A DNA stretch of 64,000 bases from Hyposmocoma kahamanoa (GCF_003589595.1 NW_020653726.1:14746123-14810122); one strand, 5' to 3'. Positions 36,001 through 47,590 are shown, counted from the stretch's first letter. The notes: generated by a model not told the origin, from the letters alone. Made by a program: numbers and translations.

Positions 36001-36371
36001 GACATGGACAGTGTGAATTGAATAGTTCAATAAGTAGTCTATGGTGTGAATAAATATTGTGAATATCTCAATAAATAAAAAATTGCGAATGTGATTAGGG
36101 ACACGGTGTCGAATCAAAAGTATCTATACTGTACTCATGAGTAGTATCGCCTTATAGCATACAGGACGGGAGGCGCTATTAACTTTGTTTCTCGAAGAAA
36201 GCTTTCTGCCACTTTTTGAGAGGGAATACTACAAACAAACAGGTGCACTCAAATACAATATTCAATTGACAACACTAGCTTATTTTTACAATTACACGGA
36301 AAAAAAGACATTCATGATGACATGAATGACATTCTGTGACGGCAATGAATCCGTACACAGAATAGGCCTAT

Positions 36372-36976
36372 TAGGGATGTTCATTGAACATCGATGTATC
36401 GGTTCCATTCGATGTTTATCGTACGATACATCATATTTTTGAATAAAAACATCGAATCTTCGAAATCACTAACTCTGGCCGTGCCTCTGGTATTGTAATT
36501 TAGTGTTAGTTTTATTTATATTTATAATCCTTTATTTCATTATTCGATGAATGAATACTTGAATATGTATCGAACTTATTTGTCTATTTTAGACAGTTTA
36601 CCTAATCGCAAAAAAAAAACATTCCTACAATAATTATTCTTGCGTAAAAACTTTTAATTTATATTAATTTGCAGTTTTTTTTCAACGTATGTGTTACCGA
36701 TACAATACTAGTTTTTTGAACTTCCAACTTGGTTCTCTTGACCAGTACTACTAAACTACCACACAGTATCACAAAATTAAACGTCACTACAGCGACAGCA
36801 CCACTCTATTAGTATAGTGTTACTCTGCGTTTACTGTTAAGCTAAGAAAACAAAAAGTATTCAATGTTGAAAAAACATCGATGTTTTTAAGCGATGCATT
36901 GAAAAATATCGACGCAAGGTTTGGATGTTATGCATCGAATGAAGACATTGGTGTATTTTTTTAGTGGACACCCCTA
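36372..36976. mobile_element. 605-bp non-autonomous hAT-like element
   Basis: Ends TAGGGATGTTCA and TGGACACCCCTA are 12-bp TIRs with two mismatches, flanked by an exact 8-bp duplication, AGGCCTAT (36364-36371 and 36977-36984). Both subterminal regions carry repeated CATCGATG / TCGATGTTT motifs, as is usual for hAT elements. No transposase frame. Confidence 0.8.
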
Positions 36977-37246
36977 AGGCCTATAAAAATAAATCGATTC
37001 TCATGAAAATACTAGAGACGGAAGTTATTGAACTTAACGGTGTCGATATGTATTACGTACTGGTTAATCACGTATATAAAAAATCCACTCTTGGCTAGAC
37101 TGGATGTAAAGGATTTATTTTTGCAATTTTATGTGCAGTGTAACAATGGTATTGTTTTACTTGTATTTTCCAGAGGAGATTGCCCATATAATATAATAAA
37201 TACAATTCAAAGTTTAATCAAAAAACCGCGAAAAAATGTCCGGAGT

Positions 37247-39562
37247 TTTTTTTTCAGTTTGTGGCTTTTCACGGTCAGCGTTGGAGCCAATGGCAAGTAT
37301 TTGTCATCCTGATAGGGCTGTTGACTTTTTCTACCAAAAAATATACGAATGTTTTAATCGATTTGTACCAATCAAAAAGCGTGTACAACGTGATACGCGA
37401 TATGTATACCCAAAATGGTACACTCCAGAAATTATACGTAATCTAAAACATAAACACTTTCATCTTAAGAAAGCCAAGTCTGAGGGTAAAGAGTATGATA
37501 GGGAAATGTATAAATACTATAGATGGCACGTTAAAAAATTGATAAGTGATGCGTACCGGCAAAATATAAATAATTTGCAAAAAAGTATTTTTGATGAACC
37601 AGCTAAATTCTGGAGATATGTCAAAGACAAGCGAAAGGATAGGCGGGGTGTTGATGTCTTTTCCTATGACGAAGGTGAAGTGGCTGGGCAGGCTGCTGCC
37701 GACGCTTTTGCCCGATATTTCGGCTCAGTTTTCCAATTGAACCAGCCGCACTTGGACCCTGAAGAAGCTGCTCGCGCTGCTCATTCACAAGTAGGTGCTA
37801 GGGTTATTGCTGTGTTAGATGTGAGTGAGACTGATGTTATAACTGCTGTAAAGCGTCTAAAACCTCAAACTGCGGGGGGTCCGGATGGAGTGCCAATGTT
37901 TCTAGCAAAAGATTGTGTGTCAGCTTTTCGGGCTCCACTGATCTACATCTATGGCCTTTGTCTTGACTCTTCGATGTACCCGCAGTGCTGGAAGCTATCG
38001 TGTGTAACGCCAGTACCGAAAGGAGATGCAAGGGGTGACGTAACGCAGTACAGACCTATCGCGGTACTATCAGTGTTTGCAAAAATCTTTGAGTCTATCG
38101 TTAATAGGCACATTTGTAGGCAAGTGGATGGTCTGCTGCACAATAGTCAACATGGCTTTCGCAGAGCTCGTTCTACTACTACAAATTTGGTTGCGTTGGT
38201 GGACTACGTATCGGCAGAGATGGATGCAGGTCGCCAGGTTGACGCAGCATACTTCGATTTTAAAAAGGCATTCGACCTGGTGGACAATGACGTGCTGTTG
38301 GGGAAATTGGCGTTATTGGGCTGTACACCTAAGCTCCTACGGTTTTTTGCCAGCTATCTCGCGAATAGACGACAGTTCGTTAAAGTGCAAGGGTTTACGT
38401 CTACAGAATACTACACAAGGTCTGGCGTAAGTCAAGGAAGTACGTTAGGCCCAACTCTATTTTTAATAATGATTAATGACTTGCCCGATACCATTCGTAA
38501 TGCTCGATGTCTTTTATTTGCTGATGATCTTAAGCTGTTCCTGGGTGTGAGGGATAGTGTGGATACAGCAGCCTTGCAAGCGGATATTGATGCGGTGGGT
38601 GAATGGAGTGTAGCTAATCGTATGCCCTTTAATAACTCTAAATGTAAAGTTATTACTTACACCCGTAAACGTTACCCAAGATTGCAAATTTATAAATTAT
38701 TTGACGCCTGCATAGATAGATTTTATGACATTTGTGACTTAGGATTAATAATAGATAGTAAATTAGACTTTCACAAACATGTGATAGAAACCTGTAAAAA
38801 GGCGAATAAAACCTTAGGCTTTATTATACGGACTTCATATGAATTTAATGATGTAGTTGTGGCCAAGGTACTATATAATGCTTATGTACGCAGTACACTT
38901 GAATACGCTGCTATAATCTGGGACCCCCACGAGGACAAATACTCCACCATGGTTGAACGCGTTCAACGTAAATTTGCACGGTGGCTCTATCGACAGCAAT
39001 ACGGGTATTACCCATACCTGTATCCCTCGCTATTTGTTACAGGTATGGTGGAACTTAACTTGCTGTCTAGGAGGCGAAAGATGCTCCTCCTGGCATATTT
39101 CATTTCTGCATTCCACCATAAGATAGATGATGATGTGATTTGTAGAGTGGATCTACTGGTGCCCGTGCGTATGCCTTGGGTGGGGGTTGGGGAGGGGGTG
39201 GTGGCCCCGCGCCGCCAACCTCAGCTCTTGCGCAAGCCGGTCACGCGCACACTTTATGGTGCCAACGCACCTACCGTTCGTGCAATACTCCTGATTGGGG
39301 ACATACTCGCTCGGTGTAGTCATGTTGACTTATTTGCTGATCGCGTGCAGTATATATGTAGAGAGATGAGTAAGTTCATAGAATAAGATTAAGAAACATT
39401 ATTGTATAATTGACATAATAATAATTCATCTATAATAATTTTTGATTGACTGTAATAATTTTGTGAATTTTGACATTGTGTAGCATGTAAGCGTGTTGGC
39501 TGTATAGCTGTTAGCTTATTATGTAAGTGTAAATAAATAAATAAATAAAATAAATAAATAAA
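37247..39562 (+). mobile_element. LINE with intact reverse transcriptase, 5'-truncated (no endonuclease)
   Basis: One uninterrupted frame, ending with TAG at 39386, carries a linker region, a complete reverse-transcriptase domain (VPKGDARGDVTQYRPIAV, HGFRRARSTTTNLVALV, YFDFKKAFDLVDNDVLLGKL, SGVSQGSTLGPTLFLIMIND, catalytic FADDLKLF) and a thumb/C-terminal region. The tail is (TAAA)n at 39531-39562. The N-terminal endonuclease is absent. The first in-frame ATG (37236) lies in flanking DNA just before the 5' junction, so it is not the element's own start. I place it in the CR1/Jockey/I group. It lies between the syntrophin and zinc-finger genes, inserted in an older MITE relative. Confidence 0.85.
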
Positions 39563-39875
39563 TGGCCCGAGTTAACCAATAAAAACGTAGTGTAAATATA
39601 AAAAAACTAAAACTTAATTTAAATTGTAAAGTCATTGCAGTATGTATTGCTTAATTTTGTTTGTCACCGTTTAAAGGCCCAAATTATAGATATTCAGCGG
39701 CTACTGGAAATAACAAAATGCACCATATTTAGCGTCCAGTGAAAACTACTTGAACACAAGAGTTATGGTGTAGTCTTAATGTCAATATTAATTAATTTTA
39801 TACTATTATGTTGATTTTTATACGAATTCACTTCAAGTAATAAGAGTTGTGCAGATATATAATAAATGTGATAAT
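39563..39875 (+). mobile_element. Longer MITE relative, right part, interrupted by a LINE
   Basis: From 'atggcccgagttaacc' onward it parallels the 27-kb copy ('aatttaaattgtaaagtcat', 'aaaatgcaccatatttagcg', 'acttgaacacaagagttatg'). Its left text (accgcgaaaaaatgtccggag) is at about 37226-37246, on the other side of the LINE. Confidence 0.6.
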
Positions 39876-39989
39876 AGCTAGAAATAGTGTCTCTCTGTAG
39901 GTGGTTAAGACGTGCTGTAAAAAATGTATCGATGTTTCGAATTTCTAGATTCCAACTAAACGTAAACTTATAATTATCTTATAATGTCG

Positions 39990-40190
39990 AAAACCGATTT
40001 ATAACAAAACCGTTATGCTTTCAGGGGATTTTGGTTCCTTATTACAAAAAAAAGATTAAGCTAGCGTAGGTTTGTTTTGCAAAATTCCTAAAATAACCTA
40101 AAAAAATACATTTGGGATTACAAAAATTCATGCAAACATTATTTCGGGCAAATGTATTTTCGGACTTCTGATTGATAACTTGAAACAGTA
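39990..40190 (+). repeat. Diverged relative of the MULE-like MITE core
   Basis: 'atttataacaaaaccgttat', 'gctttcagg' and 'gcgtaggtttg' follow the same order as the core of the 9956-10185 element; the right end 'ctgattgataactt' resembles its TIR. Confidence 0.35.
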
Positions 40191-40275
40191 AAACGAATAC
40201 AACAATATTGTGGTAGTTATTTAATACTAACATTTAGTAAAAAATCTTTTTAAAAATAAGATTAACATTAATGAT

Positions 40276-40329
40276 GATAAGAACGGTCCAAAGTACAGAG
40301 TGTCAAGCTTGACGCGCTCTTGACTGTAC
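40276..40329 (+). repeat. 54-bp repeat shared with ROR intron 3
   Basis: 'gataagaacggtccaaagta' followed by 'gtgtcaagcttga' and 'gctcttgactgtac', about five differences by eye from 57623-57676. About 300 bases upstream of the zinc-finger start codon. Confidence 0.6.
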
Positions 40330-40366
40330 CTTGACAGAGGGTAGTGCCATATATATGATACTTGCC

Positions 40367-40472
40367 AAAAAGTACTAGTACCTGAAAAGTGTCGAATGAA
40401 AAGTATCGGGTACAAAAGTACCGGTATCGGAAGGAAAAGTACTCGACATCAAAAAGTATCGATACTTTTCAT
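40367..40472. repeat. Cluster of degenerate AAAAGTAYCGG motifs
   Basis: The motif aaaagta[ct]cg or its reverse complement recurs about seven times in 100 bases, ending 'gatacttttcatgtccctag'. The pattern resembles the subterminal repeats of a hAT element. It lies 150-260 bases before the zinc-finger start codon. Confidence 0.5.
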
Positions 40473-40627
40473 GTCCCTAGAAGTGATGCTTGACAATGAC
40501 AACGTTTTTTTTAATGAATGTTGACAATGATAATTTAAAATTTAGATTGTGTTGTTGACTTGAGTTGAGCTTTTCTTATAATGTTTGGTGTTATGTAGTA
40601 GCTTTATTCGTTCGTGTAGTTTATAAG

Positions 40628-43600
40628 ATGGAAATGTGTAGAGCATGTTTATCTACGGAAAATCCAGTTATTCCAATGGACGAACTATTTATGAAAGGCT
40701 ACAATTTACTCACACAACTCAATGTAAGCATAATGTCCATGAAGGTTTGTTTATTTTGTGATTTTAATCAATAGATACATCACACTTAGTTGTTGCAGGT
40801 TATGATGTTTGACGGTCTATCTCAGTATATGTGCGAAACCTGTGCTCATAATGTAAAATTTTATCTGGACTTTAGGGAGACGTGCATCACTTCAGAAGCT
40901 ACTTTGCAACAGGTTTTGCTTGAAGTAAGTATGATTTATGTATTTTTTTACGTAGTTCTTGTTCTATTTTTTCGGATCTAAATCGCTTAAATTTATTTTT
41001 TAAACAAACCATACTTTCAGGTTCTTTTCTAGCCCAAAACACTAAAAAAGTAGTTTAGCCTTTATTTCTTATGTATTTCTTGTTTTTGTCAGACAATCAC
41101 ACCAATAACCTGGTCTTAAATCCTCTGTACCAGAGAAACAGAATTCACGCTGGAGCACTATCTAGAACACCCAGACCAGAACCAATTTAGAAAAGTTCAT
41201 GTCTCTAATTAGTCCTACTAGGAATTGAACCCAGGATATCCACAGTGCAAACCATTGGACCATAGAGGTTGTGAAAGTATAATAATATGATTAAAACAAC
41301 AAATAAGCTGCTTCATACATTCAAACAATACATTTTACTATTTATAGGGAAAAGCAATCTACACTGGAACTTCTTGATCTCTCTCTCTCTCTATTACTCT
41401 AACAAGTATAACACAGTTCTAGCTCTTAGCTTTCACAATTGTTACATAGTCAACCAGTAGGATTAGCATGACAAGGTGCGCAAAAAAAATAATTCCTAAA
41501 TAGTATAGTTATTATTTTTTTAAATTAATGTTAGTCCGTTTAGTTTCTGGTTATGGTCTTAGTAGGTACTTCAGTCAATAAGATTGTGGAAACACTTTCC
41601 TCTTGTGACCCAAAACAGCAATGTATTTTCTTTTACAGAAAATTAAATCAGAAGAACAAACCGCTTTGCAAGTTGATATGAACATGCACATAAAGCAGGA
41701 GGTGAAAGTTGAGAATCCAGAGGCAGAAATATTTGAGAACTCTTTGGATGATGCTTGTGAAAATTATGAACCCCTGGATTTCCTTATGAAGATTGAAAAA
41801 GGTAAGGTGTACATCATTTTTAAATACTCAAAAAATTTTAAGAATAATTTTTCACTTAAAAAAACAACATACTATTTCATTATTTACTTAGTTATTGAAT
41901 ACATTTTGTACAAATACTCCAGTAGTCTGTTATCATACAGTCAGTTTGAAGTATTTTTTCTCTGTGTTGTTCAGTCTTTGCATCCACAATAATACTATTT
42001 CATTTTATCACAACCAATATAAAACTAACACCAGCCCAGAATCAGTAGCTTTATTAATAATAAATAAAATATCATATAACCACTTAATGAAGACTACTGG
42101 TTGTATTAATGAAATTACTTATTCAACATTACATTTTAAGTATTTATTTTCAGATGTTAAGCCGAAGAAACCCAGAAAGACAAGAAAGAAGAAATTCACA
42201 TTGACTGAAAACATAAAAGCTGCTGTTAAACCTTCTATATTTGGCTGTGGTATGAATTTCATTAATAAACATTTTAACCACTTAATACTGTGAGTGTCTA
42301 CATAATACTACTAAATAATAGAAATAGAGAGATAGATACTGCTGTGCTTACGATAAAAACAGTAAGTCTGCATGTATTTCAAACATACTGTTAATATTGT
42401 AAGAAAAGCAGGATACCAAAACCATTATTCCCAAATGTACACACTTGTAAACTTAATCTGACATTACATGCTAAGGTGACAAAGTCTTGATTGGAAACAA
42501 CTCTTAAACCAAATTAGGCAAATAGCATATACCTTTTCACAAATAATTAAACCTTATATGAATCCAGTAACGTTTGCTATTACTAACGTTACTGGATTCT
42601 TATAAGGTTTAATTATTTGTGCAGCTATGAACAATTTGCTTAAAAAGTTTCATTACTCAACAATTGATGGTACTATATTCAGTAGTTCTTATGGCAATTT
42701 ACTTAAGGTTAGAAATCCTACAAACATCCAGAGTTATAACACATGACTTTGTTCCCTGGAACACATTGAGTAGACTCAATGACAGCATACAACTATGTCT
42801 TCAAGGGCACACCCAATTCACACTTATGGTAGTTTATTTTCGTTACTCTATGTATTGAACAAATATCATAATTCCCATGTAGCAAACAATGTACATTTTG
42901 TTACAAAAATGTGATTTTCAGGTCTATGCAAAAAGACATATAAAGAAGAAGTCCAACTAGCCACGCATTTAAACAAACACATGGAAGGAAAACAATGTAA
43001 CCTTTGTCACAAAACTTTTTCACATTGGCCAGCATTATTTGGACACAGATTTGTTCATTTAGATGTAAAATATATGCGTTGTCACATGTGCAAGATCTTG
43101 TTGTACTCTGTTGCGCATATGGAGCATCATTATATGAATGAGCATTTTGAAGGAGAGGTTAGTTATTCTAAAATCTAGATAATAGATTATACATATATAG
43201 TGTCAGTTGATCTGCTGAAATAGATTTCTTAATGACATGGGTATATTTACAGTAAATCTTTCTCCTGTCCCATAAAGTTACAATACTTGGAAGTAAACAA
43301 AGTGTAATTTCACCTCTAATATTTAATATTCTCAGAAATGTGCCCTGGCATGCAAACTGTGTACACGTACTTATGACACTCCAAGGAAACTAAGTAGACA
43401 TATCAATTTGATGCATTCCGAAAAAACCTTCATTTGTGACCATTGTTCTAAAATGTAAGTATAAGACGGTACACCAACAAGAAAATCTTGATTTTATCTA
43501 ATTGTACCTAATATCCTTATATTCAATGCTATTTCTTTTTTACGTTTCAGTTTCAAATCAAGATCTAGCCTCAAATCTCACATGTTAAAGCACAGTGACG

Positions 43601-46600
43601 ACAACAGTTATGTATGTGACCTATGCGGGTTTTCATGTAAACGTGCGCGCGGCTTAAAGGTATAGAAATTAATAGACTTTATAAATTTTTTGGAACATAC
43701 CACTGTCCATGAACAACTCTTTTACTCTGTATTAGTATAAACCAGGGTTCAAAATTATTAAGATATTTATTTTATTTGGTAATTATTTTATAACAATCCA
43801 ATAGTTATCCAGCTGATTCAATGTACTGTCTATTTAATTTTTGACTAAAAATAACAAACAGTGGGAAAACTAAATAAACGCGAAGAAAAAAAGCCGTGGT
43901 AGCCCGGAACAAATATTTGTATGGCCTACATTCATTTCTCTCGTGAGTTTGGGTGTAATTTGTGGTTGTCTATGTGTGTGTCCATGGCACCCGCGATACA
44001 GGGTTTCCCTAGTGCGGGATTATAAGTGTATGTGTTATTATATCATATATATAATTGGTTTGACCTTCCACCTCTCAAGCAGAGATCATTCAGCTCGTTC
44101 TCAAGCAGAGATCGGTTCGAATCCGGGCTCGTATCTCGTGAGTTTTCGGAATGTATGTGCGTAATATAATTGAAATTTACCATGAGCTTTTCAGTAAAGG
44201 AAAACATCGTGAGGAAACCTGCACTTCGAAGAAGGTTCACTCGGAAAACGTGCGAAAATTTCATGTCTCCAACCCGCACTGAGCCAGAGTGGCGACTATG
44301 GCCTAAACCCTCGCCTAAGAGGAGACCCGTACCCAGCAGTGGGATGTATAAATGAGTTGATAATGATAATGACGAAGAAAAACCTTTGGGCAAACAACTT
44401 GGTTTGTGACCCTTTTTGAGATTTGATAATTATCAAGATAATTATCGTGATAATTATCTAGATAATTATCGTGATAATTATCTAGATAATATTGTGATAA
44501 TTATCATGATAAGTGTCATGATAATTATTTATATATATATTTTACGTTTGACAGGAGCATACTCTGCGCAAGCACACAGCGTGTAAAGTGACATGCGACA
44601 ACTGCGACCGAGTGTTTCCCGACCAGCCATCCCACGACCGCCACACCTGCAAGCGTGAGGAGCACATTTGCCCTGTATGTGGGATACAGTTAAATAAACG
44701 ACGAAGTGTGAGTTTGTTATACATTTCAATTGAAAATGAACATCCTATTATGACATTATTTGTCCACATTTTGTTTTCATTAGTATTTTTTACCTTGATA
44801 AATTATGATATTAACAAAATTAATTGGATCAAGAAAATGCTACTGCTTGCAATCATATATCATCACATCATATCAGAGTTGTATACAAACGTGTCATGTC
44901 AATTTAAAAAAGTCACTAATTGTTTTCCCAAACATTTTTCTTCGTTTTTCTCACTCTTTGTCATTTTTGGATGATAATTAAAGAGACAAAATTATGAATC
45001 AACATCGATAATTATCTCGTATATACGGGATAATTATCAAAGAAAATAAATATCTTGTTAAATTCGAACCCTGAATTAGATCAGTTTGCATTAAATAATT
45101 GACAAAGTGGTTTTTATTTAATTTACAGTACACCGCTCACGTGATATCTCACCAAAACTTCCGCAAATACAAATGCGACCGCTGCCCTTGCGCTTACAAG
45201 ACGCGAGCCGCCCTGCAAGCGCATAACCTCAGACACGACGGCATCAAAACTAAGCAATGCGAGTATTGCCCGCTTAAGTTTTTCTCGGCCTCCGTACTTA
45301 TTAAGCATCGTCGCATACATACTGGTATGTATTTTTCCTCACTTTACAAAGAGACATTAAAACGTTTTCCTTCATCGAAAAGCTCGTGGTAGATTTCGAA
45401 TTAAACGCACATACATTGTGAAGACTCGGGGGTTCGAAAGGGTTGAGAGGCTGTAGGTCAAATCTTTAGGCTACCACGGCTATTATTTATAATAACAATT
45501 GCATTATTGAAGCGCAGGGCGAGATATGGAAGTTATACACGATGTAAAGGATCCGGACTATGTTTTAGTTGTTGCTTGTATAGTTGGTTCAATATTACTT
45601 GGCGTGTTTCCGGATGAACCAATGTAAACAATATTAAACAGTATTTTCGGTATTGACTCACTTAGAAAAATAGAACGACCGAAATACCGTTGTACGCAGA
45701 TAGGCTCCAAGGCAAAGAATCAAATATGAGAAGACCTGAATGTGGAAAATGTAAACGAGTGATCAACGGCCTGCAAAAACTATAATACATGGGGGGGATT
45801 TTTGTGCATTTTTTATGAGATACACCCTGGTCAATTTCCGCGGGAAGTAAAAAATGTTGGAAATTCAAATAAACAAGATGGCCACCATACAAATTTCAAA
45901 GTCTCCTATCACGGAAACTATTAGAGATAGGTAGGAAGTGCTCGAAGGAATGTCATAGAGGATAACACTAGTCAACTGCCTGGATTCAAAAAAATTCAAG
46001 ATGGCGATTTCAAAATGGCGGCCGAAGAAAAACTTACTTCGATCCGGCTGAGAAAATTGGCATGCGAGGGTCCTTAATCATAATTTGGGGTCAAAAATTT
46101 CTTTTCGCCATTTTTTAATATGGCTGCCATATAAGTGTTTTTTTCGTTAAAAATAGCTGCCGAAAGAGATTTGCTCTGATTCGACTGAAAATTGGCATGT
46201 GAAGGCCACTAGAAATGCCGGATAATAATTTGTGCTCAAAATATGTTTTTCGCCATTTTCAATATGGCCGTCATAGAAGCGTTCGTTGGCGGTAGAAAAA
46301 AAATTGCTCAGATCCCTTTGAAAATTGGCATATGGAGTACTTGATAATAATTTGTGATCAAAATTGGTTTTTCGCCATTTTTCAATATGGCTGCCATAGA
46401 AGTGGGGGAGTCTATGGGTGTTTGATAATACTTTGCGGTCAAAATTTATTTCTCGTATGGCGTATTTTTTAATATGGCTGCCATACAAACTTTTTGGCGG
46501 CAAATGGAAATTTGCTCTAATTCAGCTGAAAGTGGGGATATCTATAGGTGTTTAATATAAAATAATATAATAATAATTTGCAGGCAAAATTTACTTTTTA

Positions 46601-47281
46601 CGGCTGTAGGCCGAGATGTAGCGGTGGGCGAAGCCCGAAGCGTCCGCACGCCACCTTACGTAGGTAGTATACGGAGACTCTATTACGGTACAAGATTTTA
46701 CAATTGTTCAAAATGTAAGGCATACTTCCCGATGTAAATAAGATACTTATAGCGTTGTATCTCGACCGTCTCTCTGTTAGATTCTTTTTTCTTGGAAGCT
46801 ATGCCAAAAAGAGAAGTTTAAGGAAAAAATGCCAGACAATCACTCCACATTTCTGATTTCAAAGTAGGGAATTTCCTGTACTATGAGTACCAGAGTAACG
46901 ATAATTCTGAGGGCAATACTCAGAATACCTTGACTAGAACCAATTTAAAAATATTTTTTTGGTTCAAGTCAGGGATCGAGTCTGGAACCTCCTCATCAAG
47001 CGCCCATAGTACTTAATCACTGTGCCAACGAAGAGCATAACCACAACCCGTAATCTGAAACCGACCACGCGCCGCAGGCTGAGCCCGACCCCACCGTAGG
47101 TGGGGTATAGGGCTTGTATATATATATTTGCAATTTAGGTTTTTGTTTCTTTCCAGGGGAGAAACCCTATGTCTGCAAAATCTGCCAAAAAGGATTCACA
47201 GGGAACCATAATCTTAAAGTGCACATGAAAGTTCACGGTGAATACAACCTTATTGTCAAGAGGAATAAAGAGCCCGATTAG
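40628..47281 (+). CDS. ZAD-type C2H2 zinc-finger protein, ten exons, complete
   Basis: Insect ZAD zinc-finger proteins are nuclear DNA-binding factors; the ZAD mediates dimerisation. Coding exons are 40628-40744, 40799-40924, 41639-41801, 42154-42249, 42922-43157, 43336-43454, 43551-43659, 44555-44707, 45129-45324 and 47157-47281. All junctions are GT-AG and in phase, giving 479 residues and a TAG stop. The ZAD zinc ligands are C4, C7, C51 and C54, with the domain split between exons 1 and 2. An acidic linker (residues 82-135) and a basic patch KPKKPRKTRKKK, a likely nuclear localisation signal, follow. From about residue 167 there are eleven fingers: ten C2H2 and one that reads as C2HC (CDNCDRVF...HDRHTC). 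The last junction encodes the classic HTGEKPY linker. The family is large and fast-evolving, so no orthologue name is justified. SINEs, a long hairpin and tandem arrays lie in its introns. Confidence 0.92.
41090..41275 (-). repeat. tRNA-derived SINE, second family, copy 1
   Basis: On the minus strand: tRNA-like head 'tatggtccaatggtttgcac' with B-box GGGTTCAATTCC, then 'gttctggtctgggtgttct' and a body ending 'ggtgtgattgtctg'. It lies in intron 2 of the zinc-finger gene. Confidence 0.65.
42539..42620. repeat. Near-perfect 36-bp-arm hairpin in intron 4 of the zinc-finger gene
   Basis: Arms 42539-42574 and 42585-42620 pair with a single mismatch in 36, with a 10-base loop (tgctattact). The stem runs ACAAATAATTAAACCTTATA then GAATCCAGTAACGTT. 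Whether this is a tiny MITE or a transcribed hairpin cannot be told from sequence. Confidence 0.85.
43893..44050 (+). repeat. tRNA-derived SINE, TGGCCGAACGG family, copy 4, head lost
   Basis: Body only ('ttcatttctctcgtgagttt', 'gtccatggcacccgcg', 'ccctagtgcggg') with an AT-rich tail, in intron 7 of the zinc-finger gene, followed directly by another SINE family. Confidence 0.7.
44060..44371 (+). repeat. SINE of the 'gaaggaaaacatcgtgagg' family, best copy
   Basis: Begins with a tRNA-like region (B-box GGTTCGAATCC), then 'accatgagcttttcagt', 'aaacatcgtgaggaaacctg', 'ccaacccgcactgagcc' and 'cccagcagtgggatgtataa'. This text is very common in Lepidoptera. It lies in intron 7 of the zinc-finger gene. 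Confidence 0.75.
44425..44529. repeat. Minisatellite of the palindrome GATAATTATC
   Basis: About eight tandem copies of gataattatc joined by 1-3 bases (a, gt, ta), ending about 25 bases before exon 8 of the zinc-finger gene. Two more copies lie beyond the exon at about 45008 and 45029. Confidence 0.8.
45345..45485 (-). repeat. SINE of the 'gaaggaaaacatcgtgagg' family, 5' part
   Basis: Reverse-strand fragment ('gttttccttcatcgaaaagc', 'cgcacatacattg') in intron 9 of the zinc-finger gene, just after exon 9. Confidence 0.55.
45970..46610. repeat. Degenerate tandem array in intron 9 of the zinc-finger gene
   Basis: Four or more diverged units of about 90-145 bases, each with 'ttcgccattttt', 'aatatggctgccata' and 'gaaaattggcat' in order. 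The incidental minus-strand frame over it is not a gene. It shares the 'aagatggcgg'-type motif with the foldback element at 49.7 kb. Confidence 0.7.
46826..47045 (-). repeat. tRNA-derived SINE, second family, copy 2
   Basis: Shares the order 'cagacaatcac', 'gtaccagag', 'tagaaccaattta' and a tRNA-like head ('ttggcacagtgattaag', B-box-like 'ggttccagactcgatccc') with the 41.2-kb copy. It lies in intron 9 of the zinc-finger gene. Confidence 0.6.
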
Positions 47282-47584
47282 ATTATTCCAGTTTAGAAAA
47301 CGATGAAGGTTATATAAGTGTAATGTACTTAATGTAAGTCTGATATGATGCCAAGAAAGTTTTACCGAGTTTATTTAATTATTATAGTAACTATTATTAA
47401 AATTTAAAAGTTACCTTGAGGTAAAAAGATATGCCACTGTCCATTTTCATACCTCTTTATTTATTATTTATATTTTTTTTTTTTAGAAATTTTTCATGAA
47501 TGTATGGAGAAAAATGTAATTAATGATCTGGCTGCCAAATAAGGGCTGTTTGTCAATAACGAATTATACTGATATGCGATTATT

Positions 47585-47590
47585 CAATAA
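47585..47590 (+). promoter_or_regulatory. Probable polyadenylation signal of the zinc-finger gene
   Basis: AATAAA lies 304 bases after the stop codon of the ZAD zinc-finger gene, the first canonical signal in a suitable position on this strand. Cleavage would follow shortly after it. Confidence 0.5.

Noticed and set aside
44425..44529. Possible CRISPR-like array
   Set aside because: The 10-bp palindromic units have 1-3-base spacers and the context is an animal intron; it is a minisatellite.
46605..47115. GC-rich patches at about 46605-46665 and 47065-47110 as possible exons of the zinc-finger gene
   Set aside because: No splice sites in phase and no finger motif. Exon 9 joins directly to exon 10 to form the HTGEKPY linker, so no exon is missing.
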